Source: Olivibacter jilunii
Lineage (GTDB): Bacteria; Bacteroidota; Bacteroidia; Sphingobacteriales; Sphingobacteriaceae
Direction: 5' to 3'
DNA length: 64,000 nt
NCBI RefSeq assembly: GCF_900607235.1
Contig: NZ_LR027849.1
Span: forward strand, 124,001 to 188,000
This document shows positions 16,278-23,907 of the stretch, in pieces. The notes under the pieces are model-generated. The model made no database searches. It was not told the DNA's origin and saw nothing but the letters and a program-made list of their open reading frames with translations. The translations under genes were made by a program, and so were the position numbers. Every line of letters starts with the position of its first letter. The first letter of the stretch is position 1.

Positions 16278-16494
16278 AAATAAAGTTTCCAGCGAAGATT
16301 TATTACTAAATCTACTCCTTTTCTGATGAACTTCATTTTTTAAGGGATGAATTTAACTGGTTATATTCTTTTTGTGAATATTTTCTGAATGGGTATCATT
16401 GGTAGCCACTTAAGGTCAGTTAATTTTTACAACATATGCAAGAAACTGAACGTTATTTTAACGCGAGCGGCGGCGGGGTCGGCCGTCGTGCAAA

Positions 16495-17424
16495 TTATTG
16501 TGGAGCGCTTGTTGCCTTAATACTTGCTCGAAATTCAAGAGGCGTTAGTTTTGTGCGTTTTTTGAACAGCTTACTAAAGGATTGTGGATGTTCAAAACCC
16601 AAGCCATAGGCAATCTCGCTTACGGAAGCCGATGTGGTCGATAATTTTTCTTTAGCCATTTCAATGACTTTATCCTGTATATGTTGACGAGTGTTTTGTC
16701 CGGTAATATGCCGCAACATCGTGCTGAGGTAATCTGGTGTGATATGAAGTTTTTCACTGATATAGGACACCGTTGGCAAGCCCTGCCGAGTCAGTAGCTC
16801 GCTGCTACAATAGTCCACTAGAATTTTTTCAAAACGGGTGAGAATTTCGTGGTTGTTTTTTTCCCGGGTGAGGAACTGTCTTTTATAGAATCGTTGTGAA
16901 TAGTTCAATAACAACCCGATCTGTGAGATGATGATGCCTTTGCTAAATTCGTCCATATTTGAAGCGTATTCGTGTTGTATATTCGCAAAAATTTGGGCAA
17001 TAATCGTTTCTTCTTTTTCTGATAGGAAAAGTGCTTCATTGATCGCGTAATTGAAAAAATCGTATTGTCTGAATTTTTGCGATAGCTCGGTATTCCATAG
17101 GAAATCAGGATGGATAAGTAAAATCCATCCTGATGGTTTATTCTTCAACTGTTGTTCGTCAATCGTAACATCCAGTACCTGATTAGGAGCAAAAAAAGAC
17201 ATGAGTCCTTCATCAAAGTCATAATCCTGCCGTCCGTACTGCCATTTACCGATAACATTCTTTTTAAAGGCAATGGAATAAAATCCCTGCGTAAAATGCA
17301 ATAGCATTTCATCGTGGTACATTTGACCGTAGTCTACCAAGCTGATCAGGGGATGCTCCGGCTTGGACAACCGATTTCGCTGATGAAATTCGCTAATTGT
17401 TTTAATATGCGTGAATGTTTTCAT
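16495..17424 (-). CDS. AraC-family regulator (SDR-linked paralogue 1)
   Basis: A 309-residue protein of a subfamily present four times here (also 19687, 44333, 60221). All open with a KxIxxISEFHxxxxLxxPxHPLISxxDY motif, have RYDFDEGxMxFxAPxQ and end in AraC helices (ISEKLHITPDYLSTMLRHITGQN; SVSEIAYGLGFEHPQSFSKLFKKRT). The N-terminal part is a cupin-like sensor. It lies 20 bp downstream of an SDR gene in the same direction, so SDR-AraC form an operon, driven by a promoter with 21-bp direct repeats at 18258-18291. Confidence 0.9.
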   Translation of the reverse strand: MKTFTHIKTISEFHQRNRLSKPEHPLISLVDYGQMYHDEMLLHFTQGFYSIAFKKNVIGKWQYGRQDYDFDEGLMSFFAPNQVLDVTIDEQQLKNKPSGWILLIHPDFLWNTELSQKFRQYDFFNYAINEALFLSEKEETIIAQIFANIQHEYASNMDEFSKGIIISQIGLLLNYSQRFYKRQFLTREKNNHEILTRFEKILVDYCSSELLTRQGLPTVSYISEKLHITPDYLSTMLRHITGQNTRQHIQDKVIEMAKEKLSTTSASVSEIAYGLGFEHPQSFSKLFKKRTKLTPLEFRASIKATSAPQ

Positions 17425-17444
17425 TACCCAAAAATACGAAGAAA

Positions 17445-18209
17445 TTAAAGATTCATTCCACCGGATATTTCAATACGTTGTGCATTGATCCAGTACGCTT
17501 CATCGGTACATAAAAAGGCAACCACAGCACCAATATCGGTGGGTAAACCAACGCGTCCTAATGCTGTATCGGCAGCCAGTGCTTTGTTAAGGGTTGAATT
17601 ATCTCGCACTGCGCCGCCCATAATGTCGGTTTCAATGGCACCTGGCGCTACCACATTGGCACGAATTTTACGGGCGCCCAGTTCTTTTGCCTGATATTTG
17701 GTTAGTACCTCCAAACCGCCCTTCATTGCTGCGTAGGTTGCAAATCCAGGGGTTGTAAAGCGGGTAAGCCCACTGGAAATGTTAATAATGCCACCGCCAT
17801 TGTTCATAATTTTTAAGGCATGTTGTGTAAGAAAGAATGGCGCCATTAAATGGATGTGTATCATGTCTTTAAACTCGCTGATGCTCGCGGTCTCAAAGGG
17901 TGCGGGTGCAATTTGTCCGGCGTTGTGTACGAGATAATCAATAGTCGAAGCCTGAAAATGGTTGTTTAATGCCGGCAGTAGTTTATCCGAAAAGAAGGGT
18001 TCGTAATTTTCATAGATGCTCACATCTAAAGGTAAGGCCAATGCTTTCTGTCCTATTTTTTCAATTTCAGATACCACACTGTCAGCAGCAGTTTGGTTAG
18101 ATTGATAAGTTATCACTACATCTAATCCTTTTTTGGCGATATTGATGGCCATATCTCTTCCCAAGCCACGACTTCCGCCGGTAACCAATGCAATTTTATT
18201 TGTACTCAT
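17445..18209 (-). CDS. SDR-family oxidoreductase (FabG-like)
   Basis: A 254-residue classical SDR. TGGSRGLG is at residues 10-17, HNAG at 95-98, Ser at about 145, and YAAMK (Tyr159/Lys163). ATG 18209 (MSTNKIALVTGG) is chosen over an upstream in-frame ATG at 18290, because the upstream part would contain the promoter repeats. The C-terminal INAQRIEISGGMNL has the FabG-type GG. It is first in an operon with the AraC gene downstream. Substrate unknown. Confidence 0.9.
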   Translation of the reverse strand: MSTNKIALVTGGSRGLGRDMAINIAKKGLDVVITYQSNQTAADSVVSEIEKIGQKALALPLDVSIYENYEPFFSDKLLPALNNHFQASTIDYLVHNAGQIAPAPFETASISEFKDMIHIHLMAPFFLTQHALKIMNNGGGIINISSGLTRFTTPGFATYAAMKGGLEVLTKYQAKELGARKIRANVVAPGAIETDIMGGAVRDNSTLNKALAADTALGRVGLPTDIGAVVAFLCTDEAYWINAQRIEISGGMNL

Positions 18210-18231
18210 GATTTTAATTTTTTTCTTGATA

Positions 18232-18239
18232 CAAATTTC
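18232..18239 (-). promoter_or_regulatory. -7 element (GAAATTTG) of SDR-AraC operon
   Basis: On the minus strand GAAATTTG matches TAnnTTTG except the first base. It starts 46 bases beyond the C of the distal CTACA repeat (18285), the same distance as in the promoters at 42691 and 59297. Confidence 0.55.
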
Positions 18240-18257
18240 AGGATGTAATGAATTTGA

Positions 18258-18291
18258 TTTGTAGCCCAACCCCGACACTTTGTAGCCCAAT
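18258..18291 (-). promoter_or_regulatory. AraC direct-repeat operator (TTGGGCTACAAA x2, 21-bp period)
   Basis: On the minus strand TTGGGCTACAAA occurs twice without mismatch (18269-18258 and 18290-18279), exactly 21 bp apart. Related repeats precede the SDR/AraC operons at 42720 and 59326, and a weaker pair precedes 18809. Confidence 0.75.
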
Positions 18292-18329
18292 CAGTATTGC
18301 AGGCGTTGGCCTGTATCAGCACGGAATCA

Positions 18330-18443
18330 TTATAGCCAAAAATTTAAGAGGGGAGGGCGTTTGAAAAAAACTTGCTGAGATATATTAAGCAGTCCGAAGC
18401 CGCGATTTCCACGCGTAACCAATGCAATATTATTTGCATTCAT
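18330..18443 (-). pseudogene. Fragment of an SDR gene (N-terminus only)
   Basis: ATG 18443 reads MNANNIALVTRGNRGFGLLNISQQVFFKRP and stops at 18330. It mirrors the SDR opening MSTNKIALVTGGSRGLG, but the first cofactor glycine is Arg and homology is lost after about 28 residues. It lies between two intact SDR/AraC modules and looks like a duplicated, decayed copy. The rest of 18444-18720 shows no gene. A stretch at 18663-18710 resembles 16338-16385, suggesting the whole intergenic segment was duplicated. Confidence 0.6.
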
Positions 18444-18723
18444 GATACAATTTGCGATGATAGTGCAGATGTTTATGGATTGGTACGGCATAGGGCCTAA
18501 ATCGCTAAAATGCCAAGACATAAACCATATTCAAAAGAAACAAACCTGTTGGTGGGACGGAAAATCGGGGGCCGCTGTTTTAATCCGTGACGTGAAGAGG
18601 AAATAGCACTGCCCAGAGTGTTGAAAGAAAATCCGATAGTAAATGAAGAGTCATGACCTTCCTTTTTAAAGAATGAATTTAACGGTCTATGCTCTTTTTT
18701 TGTTATCGCGGAGAAATACGTCA

Positions 18724-18783
18724 TTTTGGCTTACAATATTTCAGTTTAGATTAATTTTAGGTTTATAGTAATGTCCACTTTTG
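18724..18783 (+). promoter_or_regulatory. Degenerate AraC repeats and -7 element of SDR promoter
   Basis: TTTTGGCTTACAA (18724-18736) and the weaker TTTAGATTAAT (from 18745) are 21 bp apart and resemble the CTACAAA repeats of the sister operons. CACTTTTG (18776-18783) is a -7 candidate with one mismatch, 46 bases from the C at 18730. Confidence 0.45.
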
Positions 18784-18808
18784 CATAGTACAATTAAAGC
18801 AAATAAAT

Positions 18809-19615
18809 ATGCAAAAGGCAATTTTTATTACCGGAGCCTCATCCGGATTGGGAAAAGCGACAGCCAAATTATTTCAAGCTAAAGGCTGGCAAGTAATTGC
18901 CACCATGAGGAGCCCGGAGAAGGAAACCGAACTGGCCCAGCTTCCAAATGTAATCTTATTACCAATGGATGTTACGGATACCGCACAAATCCAAAAAACG
19001 GTAAGAGAAATTTTGAAATCCCATTCTGTTGATGTGGTCTTGAACAATGCAGGTTATGGCCTCATCGGTCCTTTAGAAGCGTTCAGCGATGAGCAGATCG
19101 ATGCTCAGCTGCAGACCAATCTATTCGGTGTCATCCACGTTACAAAAGCATTCGTCCCTTATTTTCGGGAAAGGAAAAGCGGGACATTCATCAACATTAC
19201 TTCTACATTTGGCCTGTTAGGCTATCCAACTTGCTCTGTTTACAATGCTAGCAAGTTTGCCGTAGATGGTTTTTCAGAGGGCCTCGCTTATGAGTTAGCT
19301 AATTTTGGCGTCAAGGTTAAAGTGGTAGCACCAGGTGGTATGCAAACCGATTTCGCAGGAAGGTCCTTGCAGGGAGGGATGCACAAGGCTTACAATCACT
19401 TGGTGGCCAAGGTAAGTGAGGGCTACAGCGAAGAACAGGTTGCCAATTACACAAAAGCAGCAGATGTGTCGCAGATTATTTATGACGCGGCCACGGATGA
19501 GAAAGATCAACTGAGGTATATAGCTGGTAATGATGCTATAACCTTGTATAAGGAACGCATTGAAGCCACACCCGAGGGACAGTTTAAGAAAATCCGTTCC
19601 CAGTTCATCTTTTAA
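18809..19615 (+). CDS. SDR-family oxidoreductase
   Basis: A 268-residue classical SDR. TGASSGLG at residues 8-15, NNAG at 79-82, Ser at about 132, YNASK (Tyr145/Lys149). ATMRSPEKE after strand two suggests NADPH. The TSTFGLLGYPTCSVYNASKFAVDGFSEGLAYEL region is typical of the DltE-like group common in Bacteroidota. It is followed after about 70 bp by an AraC paralogue with its own -7 box. Substrate unknown. Confidence 0.9.
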   Translation: MQKAIFITGASSGLGKATAKLFQAKGWQVIATMRSPEKETELAQLPNVILLPMDVTDTAQIQKTVREILKSHSVDVVLNNAGYGLIGPLEAFSDEQIDAQLQTNLFGVIHVTKAFVPYFRERKSGTFINITSTFGLLGYPTCSVYNASKFAVDGFSEGLAYELANFGVKVKVVAPGGMQTDFAGRSLQGGMHKAYNHLVAKVSEGYSEEQVANYTKAADVSQIIYDAATDEKDQLRYIAGNDAITLYKERIEATPEGQFKKIRSQFIF

Positions 19616-19662
19616 ATATTCATTTTGCTCCTGTCAAATCTTTATTGTCTCTCAGCAGGAAT

Positions 19663-19670
19663 TAAATTTG
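19663..19670 (+). promoter_or_regulatory. -7 element TAAATTTG of AraC gene
   Basis: A perfect TAnnTTTG match. Transcription would begin near 19677, which makes the TTG at 19678 an unlikely start and favours GTG 19687. Confidence 0.5.
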
Positions 19671-19686
19671 ATTAAGTTTGTATATC

Positions 19687-20598
19687 GTGAAAAAACATCC
19701 CGTCATATTCAATTCCATATCTCAGCTGCATAAAGCGATGGGACAAGCTGCACCATCCCATCCGCTCATCAGCATCATGAATTATGGGGAAGCACGTTTT
19801 GATCCTAAAGATTTTGAAGAGGGCATTATTCTGAACTTTTACAAAATATCATTCAAAACGAGTTTTTCGGGAAAGTTGAAATACGGTCAGGGATTCTATG
19901 ATTTTGAAGAGGGGGGGATGTCTTTCATCGCGCCTGGTCAACTTTTAAAAATGCAGGACGAAGAGGCCGACTACAGTGGTATGACGCTGCATATTCATCC
20001 CGACTTTCTTAGGTCTTATCCACTAAATTCGGCCATCAAACAATATGGTTATTTTAGCTATTCCGCGGCAGAGGCTTTATATCTTTCTGAAAAAGAAAAG
20101 GCAACCATCCTCAGCATTTACAGATTTATTCAGGATGAGCTGAACGAGCGGATTGATAAATTTAGCCAGGATGTGATTATTTCACAAATTGAATTGCTGC
20201 TTAATTATGCCAATCGTTTTTATGATCGTCAATTTCTTACCCGAAAGGCGGTGAACAATGATCTTTTGGTAAGACTGGAACAACAATTGGAAGATTATTT
20301 TAAGGACGATAAGTTATTAACAGGGGGATTGCCTTCTGTTGCTACCCTTGCAGAAAACCTGCATGTTACGCCACGTTACCTGAGTGATTTGTTGCGAAAC
20401 CTGATCGGTTTGAACGCACAACAGTTCATCCACGAAAAGGTGATTGAAAAAGCAAAGGAATATCTCGCAAAAAATGACCTAACGGTGGCCCAAATCGCTT
20501 ATCACTTGGGCTTTGAACACCCGCAGTCTTTCAATAAATTGTTCAAAAGCAAAACATCTTTATCTCCTTCAGGCTATAAAAAAAGTTTACGGAATTAG
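19687..20598 (+). CDS. AraC-family regulator (SDR-linked paralogue 2), GTG start
   Basis: A 303-residue AraC protein of the same subfamily as 16495-17424. There is no ATG in reach. GTG 19687 is chosen because it aligns the N-terminus (KKHPVIFNSISQLHK) with the paralogue's MKTFTHIKTISEFHQ; a TTG at 19678 would be nearly leaderless. It has HPLISIMNYG, FYDFEEGGMSFIAPGQ and the AraC helices (LAENLHVTPRYLSDLLRNLIGLN; TVAQIAYHLGFEHPQSFNKLF). It probably controls the SDR at 18809. Confidence 0.88.
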   Translation: MKKHPVIFNSISQLHKAMGQAAPSHPLISIMNYGEARFDPKDFEEGIILNFYKISFKTSFSGKLKYGQGFYDFEEGGMSFIAPGQLLKMQDEEADYSGMTLHIHPDFLRSYPLNSAIKQYGYFSYSAAEALYLSEKEKATILSIYRFIQDELNERIDKFSQDVIISQIELLLNYANRFYDRQFLTRKAVNNDLLVRLEQQLEDYFKDDKLLTGGLPSVATLAENLHVTPRYLSDLLRNLIGLNAQQFIHEKVIEKAKEYLAKNDLTVAQIAYHLGFEHPQSFNKLFKSKTSLSPSGYKKSLRN

Positions 20599-20739
20599 AC
20601 TAAAGGCCTTGGATGCCAGGCTTCCCGTAGAGTTATAGCACTACTTGGTGCGTATGGATACCTGACGAAGGTCTAACGGATAATAAGGCAAAAAACTTTC
20701 CTAAAATTAACTTAAGTAAAAATCTGATAAATTAAATCA

Positions 20740-20756
20740 GCGGAATTTTGTTCCGC
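20740..20756 (+). promoter_or_regulatory. Palindrome GCGGAA-TTTTG-TTCCGC over a -7-like element
   Basis: Perfect 6-bp arms with a 5-base loop. The sequence GAATTTTG (20743-20750) inside it resembles TAnnTTTG. On the minus strand it contains GGAACAAA, the left half of the TetR-type sites at 22363 and 23027, so it may be a further site of that regulator. The rest of 20599-20805 shows nothing. Confidence 0.35.
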
Positions 20757-20805
20757 AATAAAAAATATAGAAAAATGAATACAGTTTAAAAACAAGACAA
20801 GAAAT

Positions 20806-21633
20806 GTGATCAGGCTTTTTTCAATATCAAGTTTGGTAGTGGTAGTAGGCATGATGATTTTGGCATCCTGCTCAAAGGACGATGATGCAGGTCAGCATGA
20901 ACAGAAATCTCCCGTTGTATTGGTACACGGTGCATGGCAGACATCTTACGCATGGGAGCAGGTGCAAGCGAACTTGCTGTCCGACGGATTTCAAATGACA
21001 GTGATCAACCTCAAAGGAGATGGCGAAGATAATACACCGGTTAACGAACTTAGTTTCGCTGGATATATCGATCAGGTAAAAGCTGTCATTAATTCATTTA
21101 ATGAACCGGTAATCTTGGTGGGGCATAGTTTAGGTGGTGCAATTATCACGCAAACGACATCTGAGATACCCGGTAAAATAGCCAAGCTGGTGTACGTTGC
21201 CGGCTTCATTCCGCAGACCGGAAAAAGTGTGCTGGATTATGCTTTAGATGCAGGCTCAATTTTGGGACCGGTATTGACGTTTAATGCAGATCAAACATTG
21301 GCAGGCTTAGTTAACCCGGAAGTAAATTTCCCAACTGTATTTATCCAGGACGGAACTGACGAGCAAAAGCAGTTTGTGCTAGACCATTACAGAGCCGAAC
21401 CTGTTATTCCGCTAGCTACATCGCTAAACTACACTGCTGAAAGTTACACTGCTATTGAAAAAAAATACTATGTATTTACTATTGAAGACAATGCCATCAG
21501 CTATCCTTTTCAGCAACAAATGGCAACTGATGCGAGCATTACCAAAACTTTTACCATTAACACAGGACATAGCCCCTTTATTTCGAAACCGACCGAACTG
21601 ACTGCTATCCTTAACACTATAGCAAAAGATTAA
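20806..21633 (+). CDS. Alpha/beta-hydrolase lipoprotein, GTG start or frameshifted start
   Basis: A 275-residue protein. Lipoprotein signal SLVVVVGMMILASC with lipobox LASC, then an alpha/beta-hydrolase fold: VVLVHGAWQTSYAWEQV (oxyanion region), nucleophile Ser in LVGHSLGG, and a final His in INTGHSPFISKP. It resembles the salicylate esterase/HNL-like group of hydrolases. The frame opens at GTG 20806. An ATG at 20775 is one base out of frame; removing one T from the run at 20785-20787 would give MNTVKNKTRNVIRLFSI joined to the signal peptide. The true start is therefore uncertain. Substrate unknown. It precedes the TetR gene. Confidence 0.82.
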   Translation: MIRLFSISSLVVVVGMMILASCSKDDDAGQHEQKSPVVLVHGAWQTSYAWEQVQANLLSDGFQMTVINLKGDGEDNTPVNELSFAGYIDQVKAVINSFNEPVILVGHSLGGAIITQTTSEIPGKIAKLVYVAGFIPQTGKSVLDYALDAGSILGPVLTFNADQTLAGLVNPEVNFPTVFIQDGTDEQKQFVLDHYRAEPVIPLATSLNYTAESYTAIEKKYYVFTIEDNAISYPFQQQMATDASITKTFTINTGHSPFISKPTELTAILNTIAKD

Positions 21634-21724
21634 TGCGAAGAGCACAAAAAAGAAAATAACGATAGGCCTACCGAAAAGGAATTCGCGGGTACCAGTCAAG
21701 AAAATGACCTTAAGCGGATAATTC

Positions 21725-21740
21725 TGGAACGTATGTTCTA
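21725..21740 (+). promoter_or_regulatory. TetR operator site 1 (TGGAACGTATGTTCTA)
   Basis: First of four 16-bp sites of the form YGRAAC-N4-GTTYYA. It lies 10 bp upstream of the -7 box TATCTTTG (21751-21758) of the TetR gene, over the -33 region, which suits autorepression. Confidence 0.7.
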
Positions 21741-21750
21741 AATATCTTAT

Positions 21751-21758
21751 TATCTTTG
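21751..21758 (+). promoter_or_regulatory. -7 element TATCTTTG of tetR-type gene
   Basis: A perfect TAnnTTTG match 9 bp before the start codon, so the transcript is nearly leaderless. Confidence 0.6.
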
Positions 21759-21767
21759 CAATAATTT

Positions 21768-22346
21768 ATGGCAAGAAGCGTAGAATTTGATGAACAATTG
21801 GCAATTTCCAGAGCAATGGATGTTTTCTGGAAAAAGGGTTATAATGGAACCACTATGCGCGATTTGACCGAAGCGATGGGTATCAGCAGCAGCAGTCTTT
21901 ACAATACGATCGGCGATAAACATCAACTTTTTTTAAAATCCATTAAGTACTATACCGAGTCGAGAATGGCTGCCGCCAGAAAACAATTGCAGCCTATCAA
22001 GTCTCCTTTAAAAGCGATAGAAAAATTTATTCTTTCGTCTGTTTATGCCATTACAAATGAACCTAATAGTTGTTTGGCTATCAAAACAACTTTTGAAGTG
22101 GCTACTACTGATGAGCAGGTGCAGAAAATTATAAAGGCTGATAACGAATTTACCTATAATCTTTTGATAAATCTGGTTGAGAAAGCGATTGAAGCAAAGG
22201 AAATCAAGGTGAGCCAGGATGCGGAAATGCTGACAGACTACATCATCAACCATTTTTCTGGCTGGCATGAATCTTTCATTATTCACCGAGACAAAACACG
22301 GATCAAGAAAATGGCTGCCTTCTTGATAAGGCAAATAAATCAATAA
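21768..22346 (+). CDS. TetR/AcrR-family regulator
   Basis: A 192-residue repressor. N-terminal helix-turn-helix MDVFWKKGYNGTTMRDLTEAMGISSSSLYNTIGDKHQLFLKSIKYY (about residues 16-60), typical of the YxaF/DUF1956-like TetR group. The C-terminal helical domain includes a conserved Cys in NEPNSCLAIKT. It heads a run of co-directional genes; near-identical 16-bp sites precede this gene and the next three (22384, 23059, 23908). The inducer is unknown but is probably a substrate of the SDRs or of the GyrI-like protein. Confidence 0.93.
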   Translation: MARSVEFDEQLAISRAMDVFWKKGYNGTTMRDLTEAMGISSSSLYNTIGDKHQLFLKSIKYYTESRMAAARKQLQPIKSPLKAIEKFILSSVYAITNEPNSCLAIKTTFEVATTDEQVQKIIKADNEFTYNLLINLVEKAIEAKEIKVSQDAEMLTDYIINHFSGWHESFIIHRDKTRIKKMAAFLIRQINQ

Positions 22347-22362
22347 TTTTTTTACTTTTTTT

Positions 22363-22378
22363 TGGAACAAATGTTCTA
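22363..22378 (+). promoter_or_regulatory. TetR operator site 2 (TGGAACAAATGTTCTA)
   Basis: Same flanks as site 1 (TGGAAC and GTTCTA) with a different 4-base centre. It is 5 bp before the start codon of the GyrI-like gene. Confidence 0.7.
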
Positions 22379-22383
22379 TAATT

Positions 22384-23010
22384 ATGAATAAACTAAATAT
22401 ACATCAGGAGTATAAAACCTATTATACGGCAAGGGAGCAACCCGAAATTGTGGAGATAGATAGAGCAGCCTATATTTCTATTCTTGGAAAAGGAAGCCCA
22501 GGTACTGTTGTTTTCTATGAAAAGAAAAAAGCAATCGCGGCATTTGCAGCAGCACTGGAAGACAAGTATGTAAGGACAAGCAGTGCATTTACAAGTAATA
22601 TTGTGGAAATATTTTACTGGTTTAATGAGGAAGAGGTTGGATACGTAGATATCGGCCATTTCTATACAACAGTTGATCTTGAATTACTATACTACCGAAT
22701 TGCAATACGCATTCCGGATTTTATTACCGATAAGGAAATTAAAAAGGTTGCCAAAGAAAGACCTGATATTTCATTCGCGAATGACTTTCAATATTTCAGC
22801 TATACAGCAGGAACCTGCGTACAGCTTCTCCATATGGGGCCTTTTGCAGGAGAATTAGAGACACTACCTGTTTTGCAACAATTTGCGGCGGACAATGGTT
22901 TTAGAAAATCAGGTATGCACCAGGAGATCCATTTAACAAATTTTGAAGTAGGGCAAAGTCAGACACATCTGCAAACCATCCTGCGTGATTGTGTAACAAA
23001 GCAAAACTAA
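22384..23010 (+). CDS. GyrI-like small-molecule-binding protein
   Basis: A 208-residue protein of the GyrI-like/SOUL-type superfamily. It starts NKLNIHQEYKTYYTAREQPEIVEIDRAAYISILGKGSPG and contains WFNEEEVGYVDIG and TAGTCVQLLHMGPFAGELETLPVLQQFAADNGF, the usual ligand-binding core. In this family free-standing members bind or hydrolyse small hydrophobic or drug-like molecules; this one may sequester the effector of the TetR regulator. It lies under operator site 2. Confidence 0.85.
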   Translation: MNKLNIHQEYKTYYTAREQPEIVEIDRAAYISILGKGSPGTVVFYEKKKAIAAFAAALEDKYVRTSSAFTSNIVEIFYWFNEEEVGYVDIGHFYTTVDLELLYYRIAIRIPDFITDKEIKKVAKERPDISFANDFQYFSYTAGTCVQLLHMGPFAGELETLPVLQQFAADNGFRKSGMHQEIHLTNFEVGQSQTHLQTILRDCVTKQN

Positions 23011-23026
23011 TTTTTTTAATCATATC

Positions 23027-23042
23027 TGGAACAAATGTTTCA
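23027..23042 (+). promoter_or_regulatory. TetR operator site 3 (TGGAACAAATGTTTCA)
   Basis: Left half identical to site 2, right half GTTTCA as in site 4. It is 16 bp before the SDR start codon. Confidence 0.7.
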
Positions 23043-23058
23043 GTAATAATAATTATTT

Positions 23059-23844
23059 ATGGAAAAATCAACGAAAGAATTATCGGGTAAAATTGCCTTA
23101 GTAACGGGTGGTACTAAAGGTATCGGAAAAGCCATCGTAGATGAACTTGCTCAACTTGGTGCTACCGTGATTATTACAGCAAGAAGCAAACCTGATGGAA
23201 ACCTCAGACACGCATTTATAGCAGCAGACCTTACTAAGCCCGAAGACAATGAGCAGTTGGCGAAAGAAATTATAGCAGAATACCGCGGACTGGATATTTT
23301 AATTAATAATGTAGGTGGTACCTCTGCGCCGGCAGGTGGCTTTAGCGTTTTGTCTGATGCCGACTGGGAAAATGACCTGCAATTGAATTTATTGGCAGCA
23401 ATTAAGTTAGACAAAGCACTTGTTCCATTAATGATTGAACGTAACACCGGTGTGGTTATCCATATTTCCTCCCTCAATGGTAAGTTACCGCTTTATGCTT
23501 CTAATTTTTCTTACGGTGTTACCAAAGCAGCTCTTAATAATTATAGCAAGGCATTAGCTAATGAAGTTGCCCCCAAAGGTGTCCGGGTGATAACCGTTTC
23601 ACCTGGTATGGTAAAAACCACGGCCATGGAAACTTTTCTGAATAGCTATGGTACCTCCATTGGAAAAAATTTGGACGAAACTGCGCAGTTGGTAATGAAC
23701 AGTTTGGGCGGTGTACCCATGAACAGACTGGCCCAACCCGAAGAAATAGCACATCTGGTGGGCTTTCTGGTTTCGCCAAAAGCCTCTTACATCACTGGAA
23801 CCAACTATGTGATTGATGGCGGAACTATTCCTACTACTTTTTAG
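23059..23844 (+). CDS. SDR-family oxidoreductase (tandem copy 1)
   Basis: A 261-residue SDR. TGGTKGIG at residues 16-23, INNVGG instead of the usual NNAG, Ser at about 137, YGVTK (Tyr152/Lys156), and a C-terminal VIDGGTIPTTF. It has the same length and layout as the next gene (MEKSTKEL and MEKFAKEL starts), so they arose by tandem duplication. Each copy keeps its own operator. FabG-like; substrate unknown. Confidence 0.92.
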   Translation: MEKSTKELSGKIALVTGGTKGIGKAIVDELAQLGATVIITARSKPDGNLRHAFIAADLTKPEDNEQLAKEIIAEYRGLDILINNVGGTSAPAGGFSVLSDADWENDLQLNLLAAIKLDKALVPLMIERNTGVVIHISSLNGKLPLYASNFSYGVTKAALNNYSKALANEVAPKGVRVITVSPGMVKTTAMETFLNSYGTSIGKNLDETAQLVMNSLGGVPMNRLAQPEEIAHLVGFLVSPKASYITGTNYVIDGGTIPTTF

Positions 23845-23876
23845 GTCTCTAGTTTAAAAAAAAGTAAAAAATAAAA

Positions 23877-23892
23877 CGAAACAGATGTTTCA
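23877..23892 (+). promoter_or_regulatory. TetR operator site 4 (CGAAACAGATGTTTCA)
   Basis: A perfect GAAAC-N4-GTTTC palindrome, 15 bp before the second SDR start codon. Half-sites differ from site 1 at the G/A and C/T positions only. Confidence 0.7.
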
Positions 23893-23907
23893 ATACAACA
23901 ATCAATA

